From JAFAZJ01 sp050183765 (GTDB lineage: Bacteria; Pseudomonadota; Alphaproteobacteria; Reyranellales; Reyranellaceae), in assembly GCA_050183765.1 (NCBI GenBank), contig JBFXAZ010000007.1, forward strand, positions 23,166 to 87,165: 64,000 nucleotides of DNA, read 5' to 3'. A model generated the notes under the pieces. It ran no database searches. It had not been told where the DNA came from and saw only the letters and a program-made list of their open reading frames with translations. How positions within the stretch are numbered: the first letter of the stretch is position 1; every line of letters begins with the position of its first letter. The position numbers and the translations under genes were made by a program. Below, one piece after another: positions 44,010 through 52,771 of the stretch.

Positions 44010-44564
44010 ATGATCAAGCGCAAGCAGCGCGTCGCCATGCGCGATCTGTCGACCATGCCGGCCGCGGATCGCGAGATCGTCGAGAAGAATTCGATGAACG
44101 GCCAGATCTTCAACATCTTCAAGGTGCTGGCCAATCATCCGGCGCTGGTGAAGCGCTGGACGCCGTTCGCCGGCCACATCCTGAGCAAGCAGACCCTGCC
44201 GTTCCGCGACCGCGAGATGCTGATCCTGCGCATCGGCTGGCTGAACCAGGCCGAGTACGAGTTCGCCCAGCACGAGCTGATCGCCAAGCGCGGCGGCTTG
44301 AGCGACGCCGACATCGAGTGGATCAAGACCGGCCCGGGCGCCGGCTGGGGCGAGAAGGAAGCCGCGCTGCTGCAGGCGGCCGACGACCTGTTCGAGCACT
44401 CCGTCGTCTCCGACGCGACCTGGGCGACCCTGTCGAAGAGCTATTCGACCGAGCAGATGATGGACATCGTCTTCACCATCGGCCAGTACAACCTCGTGTC
44501 GTGGGCACTCAACAGCTTCGGCGTGCCGCTCGACGACTTCCTGCCCGCCGCGAAGAAGGGCTGA
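44010..44564 (+). CDS. Carboxymuconolactone decarboxylase-family protein lacking the CxxC
   Basis: A 184-residue CMD/AhpD-fold protein; ATG 44010 follows AGGAGGAG. The region NHPALVKRWTPFAGHILSKQTLPFRDREMLILRIGWLNQAEYEFAQHEL is the family core, but where redox-active members have N-x-C-x-Y-C-x3-H this one has N-Q-A-E-Y-E-F-A-Q-H, so both Cys are absent while the His remains. It therefore should not act as a thiol peroxidase; many such proteins accompany hydrolases and monooxygenases in catabolic operons. It is followed four bases later by an LLM-class oxidoreductase. Confidence 0.88.
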   Translation: MIKRKQRVAMRDLSTMPAADREIVEKNSMNGQIFNIFKVLANHPALVKRWTPFAGHILSKQTLPFRDREMLILRIGWLNQAEYEFAQHELIAKRGGLSDADIEWIKTGPGAGWGEKEAALLQAADDLFEHSVVSDATWATLSKSYSTEQMMDIVFTIGQYNLVSWALNSFGVPLDDFLPAAKKG

Positions 44565-44568
44565 CGCC

Positions 44569-45651
44569 ATGAAGTTCGGCGTCACCATCGCACCGCGCAT
44601 CGCCGACTGGCGGTTGTTCGTCGACCTGGAGAACATGGGCTACGACGCCGCCTGGGCGGCCGATTCCCAGATGCTGTACTCCGACTGCTACGCGACCCTG
44701 TCGCTGGCGGCGGCGAACACCTCGCGCATCCGCCTGGGCACCGGCGTCTCGGTCGCGGGCACGCGTCTGGCGCCGGTCACCGCGCATTCCATCGCCTCGA
44801 TCAACCAGCTCGCGCCGGGCCGCACCTTCATCGGCATGGGCACCGGCCACACCGCGATGCGGGTGATGGGCAAGGATCCGGTGAAGGCCCGGGAGTTCCG
44901 CGAGTACCTGCGCGTGCTGCGCGCGCTGCTGCACGGCGAGGAGGTCGACTACCCGCTGCTGGGCGAGACCAACGACATCCGCTTCCTGCACCCGAAGATG
45001 GGCTTCATCAACGTCGAGCAGCCGGTGCCGATCTATGTCGCGGCCGATGGCCCGCTGGCCCTGAAGTCGGCCGGCGCCTATGGCGACGGCCGCGTCTGCT
45101 CGCACAACCAGACCAAGGCGCGCCTGCTGCAGAGCCTGGAGACGATGAAGGAGGGCGCCAAGGCCGTGGGCCGCGAATTGCCGGCGAGCTTTCACACCGC
45201 GGCGCTGGGCTATGCCTGCGTGCTGCAGCCGGGCGAGAAGATCAATTCCGACCGCGTGATCGACGAGGTCGGCTCGATGGCGATCGCCTCGCTGCACTAC
45301 TGGTGGGAAGCCTACATGAAGGACGGCGACACCAGCACGGTGGCGCATCGCTGCCGCAATTTGTGGGACGAGTACCTCGCCTTCACCGAGAAGATGGATG
45401 TGCCGGCGGCCAAGCGCTACCAGCAGGTCCATCTCGGCCACTGCGCCTTCGTGCCGCCCGAGGAGCGGCGCTTCGTGACCGAGGATCTGATCCGCTCCAC
45501 CGGCGGCCTGGTCGGCACGCCGGAGGAGATCATCACCATGCTGAGCGAGCGCGAGGCGATGGGGCTGAACGAGATCACGCTGCTGCCGTCGATGGAAACG
45601 GCACGGCGAAACCTCAAGGATTTCGCCGAGAAGGTGATCGCGAAGTATTAG
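44569..45651 (+). CDS. LLM-class flavin-dependent oxidoreductase
   Basis: A 360-residue luciferase-like TIM-barrel protein binding FMN or F420. Evidence includes MKFGVTIAPRIADWRLFVDLENMGYDAAWAADSQM at the start, LAAANTSRIRLGTGVSV, SINQLAPGRTFIGMGTGHTA and the phosphate-binding GGLVGTPEEIITML near the C terminus. It resembles F420-dependent methylenetetrahydromethanopterin reductase-type members, but the cofactor cannot be settled. It directly follows the CMD gene, with which it is probably cotranscribed. The substrate is unknown. Confidence 0.9.
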   Translation: MKFGVTIAPRIADWRLFVDLENMGYDAAWAADSQMLYSDCYATLSLAAANTSRIRLGTGVSVAGTRLAPVTAHSIASINQLAPGRTFIGMGTGHTAMRVMGKDPVKAREFREYLRVLRALLHGEEVDYPLLGETNDIRFLHPKMGFINVEQPVPIYVAADGPLALKSAGAYGDGRVCSHNQTKARLLQSLETMKEGAKAVGRELPASFHTAALGYACVLQPGEKINSDRVIDEVGSMAIASLHYWWEAYMKDGDTSTVAHRCRNLWDEYLAFTEKMDVPAAKRYQQVHLGHCAFVPPEERRFVTEDLIRSTGGLVGTPEEIITMLSEREAMGLNEITLLPSMETARRNLKDFAEKVIAKY

Positions 45652-45656
45652 CCGTT

Positions 45657-45778
45657 ACCTTCCCCCGGAGGGGGAAGGTGGCGCGGAGCGACGGAAGGGG
45701 GATGTCGAAGACGGACTCCTGCGATCGTCTTCGACATCCCCCATCCGCCCTTCGGGCACCTTCCCCCTCCGGGGGAAG
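45657..45778. repeat. Composite palindromic repeat between convergent genes
   Basis: A 122-base element of three nested palindromes. The left hairpin has a 10-bp perfect stem (45657-45666 with 45670-45679). The central stem is 17 bp and perfect (45697-45713 with 45726-45742, GGGGGATGTCGAAGACG and its complement). The right hairpin repeats the left arms (CTTCCCCC/GGGGGAAG). A close relative lies at 63354-63482. It probably terminates both convergent genes. Confidence 0.85.
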
Positions 45779-45790
45779 ATAGGAAAGTTA

Positions 45791-47038
45791 CTACTTCTTC
45801 GCCCCAACCTTCAGCCGCGCCGCGTCGAGGTCGGGGACGTTCGAACTGGAGGCACTGAGCATCGGCGACTTGGTCACGGCGAGCGCCGCGGCGGCGGCCT
45901 CGTTGCCCATGATCTTGCTCATGACCGCCTCGCGCGCGCGCATGAAGACGTCGCGGTTCTCGATCACGAATTTCTGCGAGGTGCGCAGGCCCTTCAGGTA
46001 GCCGTTGATCTCCGGCACCACGTAGCGCGCGACCATGTCCCAGCTGCGCATCGTGTTCTCCGGGTTGGCCCAGTCGTGCACGAAGCCGACCACCGTGCCG
46101 AAGCCGCCGCTGATCTCCAGCACCGACTTGATCCTGGCCACGAGATCATCGGGCGTGCCGATGGTCGCCGCCGTGCCCTCGGAGAAGGCCATCTTGTCGA
46201 CCGCCTCGTCCGGCGTCTTGAACGGCCGCGCGCCGGGGCGCTGCAGGGTGGCGGTGATGTACTCGTTGTGGTGCCGCATCAGGCCGTCGCGCGCCTGCTC
46301 GCGGGCCTTCTCGCGCGTCTCGGCGATGTGCCAGCTCAGCAGCACGCGCCAGTTCTTGCGGTCGACGGTCTGGCCGTGCTTCTTCGCCGCGTCCTCGGCG
46401 AAGGCCCATTGCTGCGGCAGCGACTGCAGGCCCTCGTCCGACATCGAGCCGATCGAGATGATACCGATGCCGTGCTTGCCGGCCAAGGTCATGCCCGACG
46501 GGCTGATCTGCGAGGCGACGGCGAAGGGCATGTCCTCCTGCAACGGCAGAAGCTGCAGGGCGGCGTCCTGCAGGGTGAACCAGTCGCTCTTCGCGGTGAC
46601 CCGTTCGCCGCGCATCAGGCGGCGGATGACGGAGATCGCTTCGTCCTGGCGATCGCGCAGCACCATGGGATCCATGCCCAGCGTATGCGCGTCGGAGGCC
46701 AGCGCGCCGGGCCCGGAGCCGAAGATGGCACGGCCGCCGGTCATGTGGTCGAGCTGCACCATGCGCTGCGCGACGTTGAAGGGGTGGTGGTAGGGCAGCG
46801 AGACCACGCCGGTGGCCAGCTTGATGCGCTTGGAGCGCTCGCCGGCGGCGGCCAGGAACATCTCCGGCGAGGCGATCATCTCCCAGCCGGAGGAGTGGTG
46901 CTCGCCGCACCAGAATTCGTCATAGCCCAGCTTGTCGAGGTGCTCGACAAGGTCGAGGTCCCGGCGAAACTGCAGCATTGGGTGCTCGCCGATGGGGTGG
47001 TGCGGCGCGAGGAAGGCGCCAAACTTGAGCCGGGCCAT
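45791..47038 (-). CDS. LLM-class flavin-dependent monooxygenase (limonene/alkanal type)
   Basis: A 415-residue bacterial luciferase-family protein; ATG 47038 has GGAG upstream. The start MARLKFGAFLAPHHPIGEHP, LDKLGYDEFWCGEHHSSGWE, KRIKLATGVVSLPYHHPFNVAQRMVQLDHMTGGRAIFGSGPGA and the C-terminal TIGTPDDLVARI are characteristic of FMNH2-dependent monooxygenases such as limonene 1,2-monooxygenase-like proteins. It needs a reduced-flavin supplier; none is adjacent. It is divergent from the Baeyer-Villiger monooxygenase gene over 163 bases. Confidence 0.9.
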   Translation of the reverse strand: MARLKFGAFLAPHHPIGEHPMLQFRRDLDLVEHLDKLGYDEFWCGEHHSSGWEMIASPEMFLAAAGERSKRIKLATGVVSLPYHHPFNVAQRMVQLDHMTGGRAIFGSGPGALASDAHTLGMDPMVLRDRQDEAISVIRRLMRGERVTAKSDWFTLQDAALQLLPLQEDMPFAVASQISPSGMTLAGKHGIGIISIGSMSDEGLQSLPQQWAFAEDAAKKHGQTVDRKNWRVLLSWHIAETREKAREQARDGLMRHHNEYITATLQRPGARPFKTPDEAVDKMAFSEGTAATIGTPDDLVARIKSVLEISGGFGTVVGFVHDWANPENTMRSWDMVARYVVPEINGYLKGLRTSQKFVIENRDVFMRAREAVMSKIMGNEAAAAALAVTKSPMLSASSSNVPDLDAARLKVGAKK

Positions 47039-47201
47039 GCGGGAAGCTCCTGCGGGTTGCTGGATTGGGCCGCAGCCTACCACGGGCGGCGGCGGCCCGG
47101 TTCGCTCCGCGACATCACGCGCGGCGATGGTGGGCATGCCACCGTTGCAGAATCTCGGCGGCCGTGGCGGATATAGTGGCTGCACCGTAGGGAGCGAAAC
47201 A

Positions 47202-48809
47202 ATGGCGGATTCGCCTCAGGAATTCGACGTCATCGTCATCGGAGCCGGGATCTCGGGCATGTACCAGCTCTACCGGCTGCGCGAGCTGGGCCTGAAAGTG
47301 CGGGTGCTGGAGGCCGGCACCGGTGTCGGCGGCACCTGGTACTGGAACCGCTACCCGGGCGCGCGCTTCGACTCGGAGAGCTATTCTTACGGCTACTCCT
47401 TCTCCAAGGAGCTGCTCGACGAGTGGGACTGGACGGAGCACTTCTCGCCCCAGCCCGAGACGCTGCGCTACCTCAACTTCGTCGCCGACAAGTTCGACCT
47501 GCGGCGCGACATCCAGTTCCGCAGCCGCGTGAAGGCCGCGCACTACAATGACGAGCGGCGCGTCTGGGACATCACCCTGGAGGACGGCAGCAATTTCCGC
47601 TGCCGCTTCATGGTCACGGCCATCGGACCGCTCTCGGCCCCGACCATGCCACGCATCGAGGGCATCGACTCCTTCAAGGGCCGCTGGTTCCACACCGGCA
47701 CCTGGCCGCACGAGGAGGTGAAATTCGAGGGCAAGCGCGTGGCGGTGATCGGCACCGGCGCGACCGGCGTGCAGACCATCCAGGAGGTCGCCAAGACCGC
47801 CGGCACCCTGACGATCTTCCAGCGCACGCCCAATTGGTGCGCGCCGCTGCACAACGGCAAGATCGGCAAGGAGGAGATGGCGAAGATCCGGGCCGAGTAC
47901 CCCTCGATCTTCCAGCGCTGCCAGGAGACCTTCAGCTGCTTCCTGCACACGCCCGATCCGCGCAGCGCGCTGGAGGTGAGCGATGAGGAGCGCGAGGCGT
48001 TCTTCGAGAAGCTCTATGCCGAGAAGGGCTTCGGCATCTGGCAGGGCAACTTCAGGGACATCCTGACCGACCGAAAGGCCAACGCGCTGATCTCCGACTT
48101 TGTCGCGCGCAAGATCCGCCAGCGCGTGAAGGACCAGGCGGTGGCGGAGAAGCTGATCCCCAAGAACCACGGCTTCGGCACCCGCCGCGTGCCGCTCGAG
48201 ACGAAGTACTACGAGGTCTACAATCAGCCCAACGTGCAGCTCGTCGACATCAAGGAGACGCCGATCGAGCGCGTCACCGAGAAGGGCATCAGGACCAGCG
48301 AGCGCGAGTACGAGTTCGACATCATCATCTACGCCACCGGCTTCGACGCCATCACCGGCAGCTTCGACCGCATCGACATCCAGGGTGTCGATGGCCTGAA
48401 GCTGAAGCAGGCCTGGCAGGGCGGACCGCAGACCTATCTCGGCGTGATGGTCGAGGGCTTCCCCAACATGATGATGGTGGTGGGCCCGCACACGGCGCTG
48501 GGCAACATCCCGCGCAGCATCGAATACAACGTCGAGTGGGTCACCGGCCTGATCCGCTACGCGCGCGATCACCAGATCTCGCGGATCGCGGCGACGCCCG
48601 CTGGCGTGAAGTCGTGGACCGATCATGTCAAGTCGCTCGGCGTCGGGCTGCTGTCCAATGAGATCGACTCGTGGATGACCGGCATCAACCGCAATGTCGA
48701 GGGCAAGGACACCCGCATCATCGCGCGCTACAGCGGCAGCGCGCCCGCCTACCGCGAGCGCTGCGACGAGGTCGCGGCCGACGGCTACAAGGAGCTGGCG
48801 CTGGGTTAG
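47202..48809 (+). CDS. Baeyer-Villiger-type flavin monooxygenase
   Basis: A 535-residue FAD/NADPH monooxygenase converting a ketone to an ester or lactone. Two Rossmann motifs, VIGAGISGMYQLYRL (residues 14-25) and AVIGTGATGVQTIQ, flank the BVMO fingerprint FKGRWFHTGTWPH (FxGxxxHxxxWP). GGTWYWNRYPGARFDSES, the cyclohexanone-monooxygenase-type segment, and the later DIIIYATGFDAITGSFDRIDIQG support a type I BVMO. ATG 47202 follows TAGGGAGCG. It shares an intergenic region with a luciferase-like monooxygenase. The substrate is likely an alicyclic or terpenoid ketone. Confidence 0.93.
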   Translation: MADSPQEFDVIVIGAGISGMYQLYRLRELGLKVRVLEAGTGVGGTWYWNRYPGARFDSESYSYGYSFSKELLDEWDWTEHFSPQPETLRYLNFVADKFDLRRDIQFRSRVKAAHYNDERRVWDITLEDGSNFRCRFMVTAIGPLSAPTMPRIEGIDSFKGRWFHTGTWPHEEVKFEGKRVAVIGTGATGVQTIQEVAKTAGTLTIFQRTPNWCAPLHNGKIGKEEMAKIRAEYPSIFQRCQETFSCFLHTPDPRSALEVSDEEREAFFEKLYAEKGFGIWQGNFRDILTDRKANALISDFVARKIRQRVKDQAVAEKLIPKNHGFGTRRVPLETKYYEVYNQPNVQLVDIKETPIERVTEKGIRTSEREYEFDIIIYATGFDAITGSFDRIDIQGVDGLKLKQAWQGGPQTYLGVMVEGFPNMMMVVGPHTALGNIPRSIEYNVEWVTGLIRYARDHQISRIAATPAGVKSWTDHVKSLGVGLLSNEIDSWMTGINRNVEGKDTRIIARYSGSAPAYRERCDEVAADGYKELALG

Positions 48810-48816
48810 GATTGCC

Positions 48817-48885
48817 CTGTCATCCCGAGCGCCGCGAGGGATCTATGCGTCTTGCCTGGATCCCTCGCGGTGTTCGGGATGACAG
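48817..48885. repeat. 27-base-arm inverted repeat after the BVMO gene
   Basis: The left arm (48817-48843, starting CTGTCATCCCGAG) and right arm (48859-48885, ending CGGGATGACAG) pair with two or three mismatches, loop of 15 bases. This CATCCCGAG...CTCGGGATG-type palindrome is a widely dispersed intergenic repeat. It lies between convergent genes and can serve as a bidirectional terminator. Confidence 0.85.
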
Positions 48886-48896
48886 AAGTTGACTCC

Positions 48897-49673
48897 CTAC
48901 GAGCCGACGAAGTCGAGCAGGAGGCCGGGCATGCCGGCGACGGGCGAGGGCGGCGGATCGGCCTGTCGCAGCTCGACGTAGAGGGCGCAGGTGCGCCGGT
49001 ACGCCTCGGCGGTCGCGGCCGGATCATAAGTGGGCATTGTCGGCAACAGCCTGTCGCGTGCCAGCGGTATCTCTTCGATCCGGCGGACGTTGCGCTGACG
49101 GACACCGGCGTTTCGCTGCAGCATGGGGCCCAGCACCATCAGCCGGATGAAGTCGAGCGTGCTCACGGCCTCGACCAGCTCGCCGCGCCGCAGCTTGGTG
49201 GCGCCGTAGTGGAGCCACAGCCAGATCCGCTCCTCGTACCATTGCGCATCGCGGGTTTGCGGTTGTGTCACCCGCGCGCCGGCAATGCGGCGCCCGATCG
49301 CCTCGCCGTCGCGCGCCCATAGCACCAGCGGTCGCTCGAAGAGTTCGTCGAGGTCGGCCGGCGTGACGAACTTCAGGTCGACGTGCAGCAGCGGCGGCCC
49401 GTAGAGGCAGATCAGCAGGCGCGGTTCGCCGACATGCTCGCCGGTGAAGGCGGCGAGCAGATCTCCGAACTGCGCGGCGAAGGACCGGGAACCAGCCAGG
49501 AGCGCGGCATGCGCTTCGCTTCGCACGACGACAACGAGGTCGAGGTCGGAGTGCTCGTCGAAACCGCCGTGCACCATCGAGCCGCCGCCGAGCAGCGCCT
49601 CGACGCGATGGTCGGCGGGCAGCGCGGCGATGATTCGGTCGAGCATGCCGGCGTGAAGCGCCGGCAGCGTCAC
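48897..49673 (-). CDS. Nucleotidyltransferase-domain protein
   Basis: A 258-residue protein with a polymerase-beta-type nucleotidyltransferase domain: LLGGGSMVHGGFDEHSDLDLVVVV has the GGS(x)nDxD pattern with Asp pair, and HVDLKFVTPADL provides the third carboxylate. Such proteins include aminoglycoside adenylyltransferases and MNT/HEPN toxins' partners; the C-terminal helices (ERIWLWLHYGATKLRRGELVEAVSTLDFIRLMV) resemble small-molecule or lincosamide-type enzymes. A GTG start at 49673 overlaps the amidohydrolase stop; Met at 49646 is an alternative. Target unknown. Confidence 0.78.
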   Translation of the reverse strand: MTLPALHAGMLDRIIAALPADHRVEALLGGGSMVHGGFDEHSDLDLVVVVRSEAHAALLAGSRSFAAQFGDLLAAFTGEHVGEPRLLICLYGPPLLHVDLKFVTPADLDELFERPLVLWARDGEAIGRRIAGARVTQPQTRDAQWYEERIWLWLHYGATKLRRGELVEAVSTLDFIRLMVLGPMLQRNAGVRQRNVRRIEEIPLARDRLLPTMPTYDPAATAEAYRRTCALYVELRQADPPPSPVAGMPGLLLDFVGS

Positions 49674-50728
49674 GGCGCGGCCATCCTGTAGACGCGGGCC
49701 GCGGTGCCGGAGTAGAGCGCCGCCTTCTCGCTGGCCGAGAAGCCCGCGGTGATGCGCTTGAAGGCGTTCCACAGCTCGGTGTAGCCGCTGGACTGCTTGT
49801 CGGGAGGGAAGTTGCTTTCGAACATGCAGCGGTTCACGCCAAACGCCTCGATGCACGGCTCGATATAGGGCCGCCAGGTCGCCGCCAGCTCCTCGGAAGA
49901 GGGTGGCGCATCGCGCTCGTGGAAGCCGAAACCGAACGAGGTCATGCCCAGCCCGCCGAGCTTGATGTTGACGTTGGGGCAGGCGGCCAGATCGCCGATG
50001 CTCTTGCGCCACACCGGCATGATCTCGGCGTTCTTGCCGGCATACTGCCCGACGCCCAGCACGCCACCGACATGGTCGACGATGATCGTCTGGTCGGGGA
50101 AGGCGCGCGCGAGGTCGACAAGATCGGGCAGCTGCGGGTGGAAGTGCCAGGAGTCGAAGGTCAGGCCGAGCTTGCCCAGCTCGGCGAAGCCCTCGCGGAA
50201 TTTGGGATCGAGCAGGCGGTATTGCGGGATCGGGCGCGAGACGTATTTGCCGGCGACGCCTTCGTCGTACGACGTGCCATAGCGCGTGCCGCGGAAGCGG
50301 CCGTTGCCGGCGGCGATCAGCGCTTGGAGCACATCGCGCACCTTCGCGCCCAGCATCAGGTCGGCCCAGCCGACGATCGCCTCACACACGCGGGTCTTGC
50401 CATAGCCGCCCGATGCGGCCATCGCCGCGATGCCGTTGACGAACTCGACCTCGCCGACCGGCTTCATCGGCTCCGGCCCGTCGGCGCGGAACATCGAACG
50501 GCACTCGAGGAAGACGCTGGAGGCGATGGTGTGGCCGCCGCCGGCGTCGGCGAGGAATTCCGGCAGCAGGTACTCGCCGCGCTGCGGCGCATCCCACAGG
50601 TGGTGATGCGGGTCGATGATCGGCAGCTCCGGCTCAAGCGCTGCCTCGGTCGGACGCTTCGCCAGCCAGGCCGCGAGGTCGGCATCGTTGCGGTGCATCA
50701 GTCCGCGATATTCGCCCTTGCTCGTCAT
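49670..50728 (-). CDS. Amidohydrolase family 2 (TIM-barrel) hydrolase
   Basis: A 352-residue metal-dependent hydrolase of the amidohydrolase_2 / 2-pyrone-4,6-dicarboxylate lactonase-like group. LPIIDPHHHLWDAPQ carries the HxH site, DSWHFHPQLPDLVDLA and TIIVDHVGGVLGVG the later His residues, and CMFESNFPPDKQSSGY the catalytic Asp/Glu region. It starts two bases after the iron-alcohol dehydrogenase stop and overlaps the following nucleotidyltransferase gene, so it sits inside a leftward operon. Such enzymes open lactones or decarboxylate aromatic acids. Confidence 0.9.
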   Translation of the reverse strand: MTSKGEYRGLMHRNDADLAAWLAKRPTEAALEPELPIIDPHHHLWDAPQRGEYLLPEFLADAGGGHTIASSVFLECRSMFRADGPEPMKPVGEVEFVNGIAAMAASGGYGKTRVCEAIVGWADLMLGAKVRDVLQALIAAGNGRFRGTRYGTSYDEGVAGKYVSRPIPQYRLLDPKFREGFAELGKLGLTFDSWHFHPQLPDLVDLARAFPDQTIIVDHVGGVLGVGQYAGKNAEIMPVWRKSIGDLAACPNVNIKLGGLGMTSFGFGFHERDAPPSSEELAATWRPYIEPCIEAFGVNRCMFESNFPPDKQSSGYTELWNAFKRITAGFSASEKAALYSGTAARVYRMAAP

Positions 50729-50730
50729 GG

Positions 50731-51891
50731 TCACGCCGCCAGCTCGAGGATCTCGCGCACCTGCGCGGGAGTGGGAATGGGCCGCGGATTGCGCGGCACC
50801 CAGGGCGTGTTCATGGCGCCCTGGGCGATCCTGTCGAAATGCTCCGGACCGATCTTCACCGCGCCGAGGCTGCGCGGCATGCCGAGACCGGCGATGAACG
50901 CGTGCAGCAAGTCGGCCGCCTCGCCACCGGGCTTTCCCATCGCCGCGGCGACCATCGCCTGACGGTCGGCATTGGCCGGCTTGTTCCAGCGCATGACGGA
51001 GGGCAGCATGATGCACGAGGTGTGGCCGTGCGGCACGTCGAAGGCGGCGCCCAGGATGTAGCCGATGCCGTGGCTGGCCCCCATCGGCACGCCGCTGGCC
51101 AGCGGTCCCATCGACAGCCATGAGCCGAGCTGGCAGTCCAGCCGCGCTTCGAGGTTCGAGGGATCGGCCTTCACCGCGTTGAGCCCCTGCGTCAGCAGCG
51201 TCAGCCCGCGCAGCGCCTGGGCGTCGGCGTAGGGATGCGCCTCCTTTGAGCAGACGCCCTCGACGCAGTGATCGACGGCGCGGATACCCGTGGAGAGCCA
51301 CAGCCATTCCGGCGTGTGTACGGTGACGGCGGGATCGAGGATCACCGCCTGCGGGATCACCATGGGATGGCGGAACAGCTCCTTCACCTTGCTGCGCTCG
51401 TCGGTGACGCCCGAGATGGCGCTGAACTCGCCGGCCGACAGCGTGGTCGGCACGCTGATCTGGCGGATGCCCAGGGTCGGTTCCGGCGCGCTGTCCTTGC
51501 CCGGCGTGGCGCGGCATTCGTCCATGCCCTCCGGCGTGGTGATGTTGCGCGCCAGGCAGAGCTGCACCGCCTTGGCACCGTCGGTGATCGAGCCGCCGCC
51601 CAGGGTGACGATCAGATCGGCTTTGGCGGCGCGCGCCCGGTTGGCGGCGGCGATCACCGCGGCGCGCGGCGTGTGCGGCGGCATGGCGTCGAAGGTGCCG
51701 ACGCAGTAATTGCCCAGCGCGCGCCTGAGCTTCTCGATCTCGTCGGTCTCGCGGTTCAGGGTGCCGCTGACCATCAGGAACACGCGCTCGGCGCCCACGC
51801 GCTTGACGACTTCCGCCACGGCTTGCGCCGCGGGCTTGCCGAAGATCACTTCTTCCATGCGGCCCAGTACGACACGTCCGGTCTTGAGCAT
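50731..51891 (-). CDS. Iron-containing alcohol dehydrogenase (maleylacetate reductase-like)
   Basis: A 386-residue group III dehydrogenase. The NAD-binding GGGSITDGAKAVQL follows the AKADLIVTLGGGS strand. Metal-binding His residues occur in GIRAVDHCVEGVCS and GASHGIGYILGAAFDVPHGHTSCIML (two His). The combination SVPTTLSAGEFSAISGVTDERSKVKE is typical of maleylacetate reductases and related enzymes. ATG 51891 follows GGGAGGG. Together with the coupled amidohydrolase this suggests degradation of an aromatic or lactone intermediate; the true substrate is unproven. Confidence 0.9.
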   Translation of the reverse strand: MLKTGRVVLGRMEEVIFGKPAAQAVAEVVKRVGAERVFLMVSGTLNRETDEIEKLRRALGNYCVGTFDAMPPHTPRAAVIAAANRARAAKADLIVTLGGGSITDGAKAVQLCLARNITTPEGMDECRATPGKDSAPEPTLGIRQISVPTTLSAGEFSAISGVTDERSKVKELFRHPMVIPQAVILDPAVTVHTPEWLWLSTGIRAVDHCVEGVCSKEAHPYADAQALRGLTLLTQGLNAVKADPSNLEARLDCQLGSWLSMGPLASGVPMGASHGIGYILGAAFDVPHGHTSCIMLPSVMRWNKPANADRQAMVAAAMGKPGGEAADLLHAFIAGLGMPRSLGAVKIGPEHFDRIAQGAMNTPWVPRNPRPIPTPAQVREILELAA

Positions 51892-51917
51892 GGTTCGTCC
51901 CTCCCGTGGTTGGCGCA

Positions 51918-52715
51918 CTATGGCACGGACGCCTCGATCACGTGTCGCATCATCGGTAGTCCGATCACGCCCTCGTGGCGCAGCGGCTCCAGCCGCTCGT
52001 CAACATATGCGTAGAACGCCTCCCGATCTTTGTCGGCGAGCTGTGCGATGCGCAGCCGGACTGTCGGTGCGCCATGGGCGACCCAGTTGACGAAGTGACG
52101 GGATGACAGAATCGGCATGATGATGCGACGCGGCTCGACGCTGACGTCGGTGAAGCCGGCACCCGCCATCAGCGCCCGGATTTCAGCTCGATCGTGCAGG
52201 AGGAACGGCGGCAGCCTGCCTGCCTCGGGCGATACGAACTGGCTGACGCCGTCGCCAATCGCGTGGTAGCCGGGATTCTCCTCCAGCGGTCCCCAGATGG
52301 TGCCGATCAGGCGGCCGCCCGATCTCAACACACGGCGGAACTCGGCAAGTCCCTTCGCGTGGTCCGGCAGGAACTGGATGCCCTCGAAACACAGCGCGAC
52401 ATCGAAGCTGGCCTCGGGGAAGGGAAGGTTCATCGCATCAGCCTGCTGCCACCTCATCGGCGCATCCCCGGCATGTGCGGGCAGAGCGCGGGCCACCTCG
52501 AGCATGGCGTCGTCCTTGTCGATGCCGACCACCGCGCCGGTCGCACCAACCACCGGCGCAGCGGTCCGCGCCGCGATGCCGGTACCGCAGGCGATGTCGA
52601 GCACGCGCTGTCCCGGCTGAAGACGCGCCTCGCGGACGACCATCGATGCCCAAGGCCTGAAGACGTTGGGAACGAGGTAGGCCTCGTAGGCCTCCGCCGC
52701 GTTCATCTCTGCCAT
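51918..52715 (-). CDS. Class I SAM-dependent methyltransferase
   Basis: A 265-residue methyltransferase of the UbiE/methyltransf_11 type. Motif I VLDIACGTGIAARTA lies near residues 39-53, the acidic residue after beta2 is in VVGIDKDDAML, motif II is FDVALCFEGIQFLPDH, and motif post-II reads EFRRVLRSGGRLIGTIW. The C-terminal half is less conserved and determines substrate, which cannot be assigned. It is divergent from the Zn-alcohol dehydrogenase gene over 56 bases and upstream of the iron-ADH gene in the leftward direction. Confidence 0.88.
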   Translation of the reverse strand: MAEMNAAEAYEAYLVPNVFRPWASMVVREARLQPGQRVLDIACGTGIAARTAAPVVGATGAVVGIDKDDAMLEVARALPAHAGDAPMRWQQADAMNLPFPEASFDVALCFEGIQFLPDHAKGLAEFRRVLRSGGRLIGTIWGPLEENPGYHAIGDGVSQFVSPEAGRLPPFLLHDRAEIRALMAGAGFTDVSVEPRRIIMPILSSRHFVNWVAHGAPTVRLRIAQLADKDREAFYAYVDERLEPLRHEGVIGLPMMRHVIEASVP

Positions 52716-52771
52716 GTCGTCTTTTCCCTCCGGCTTGGGCTAGTCTAGCCGCCAACGAAGGAGGGCGTCCC

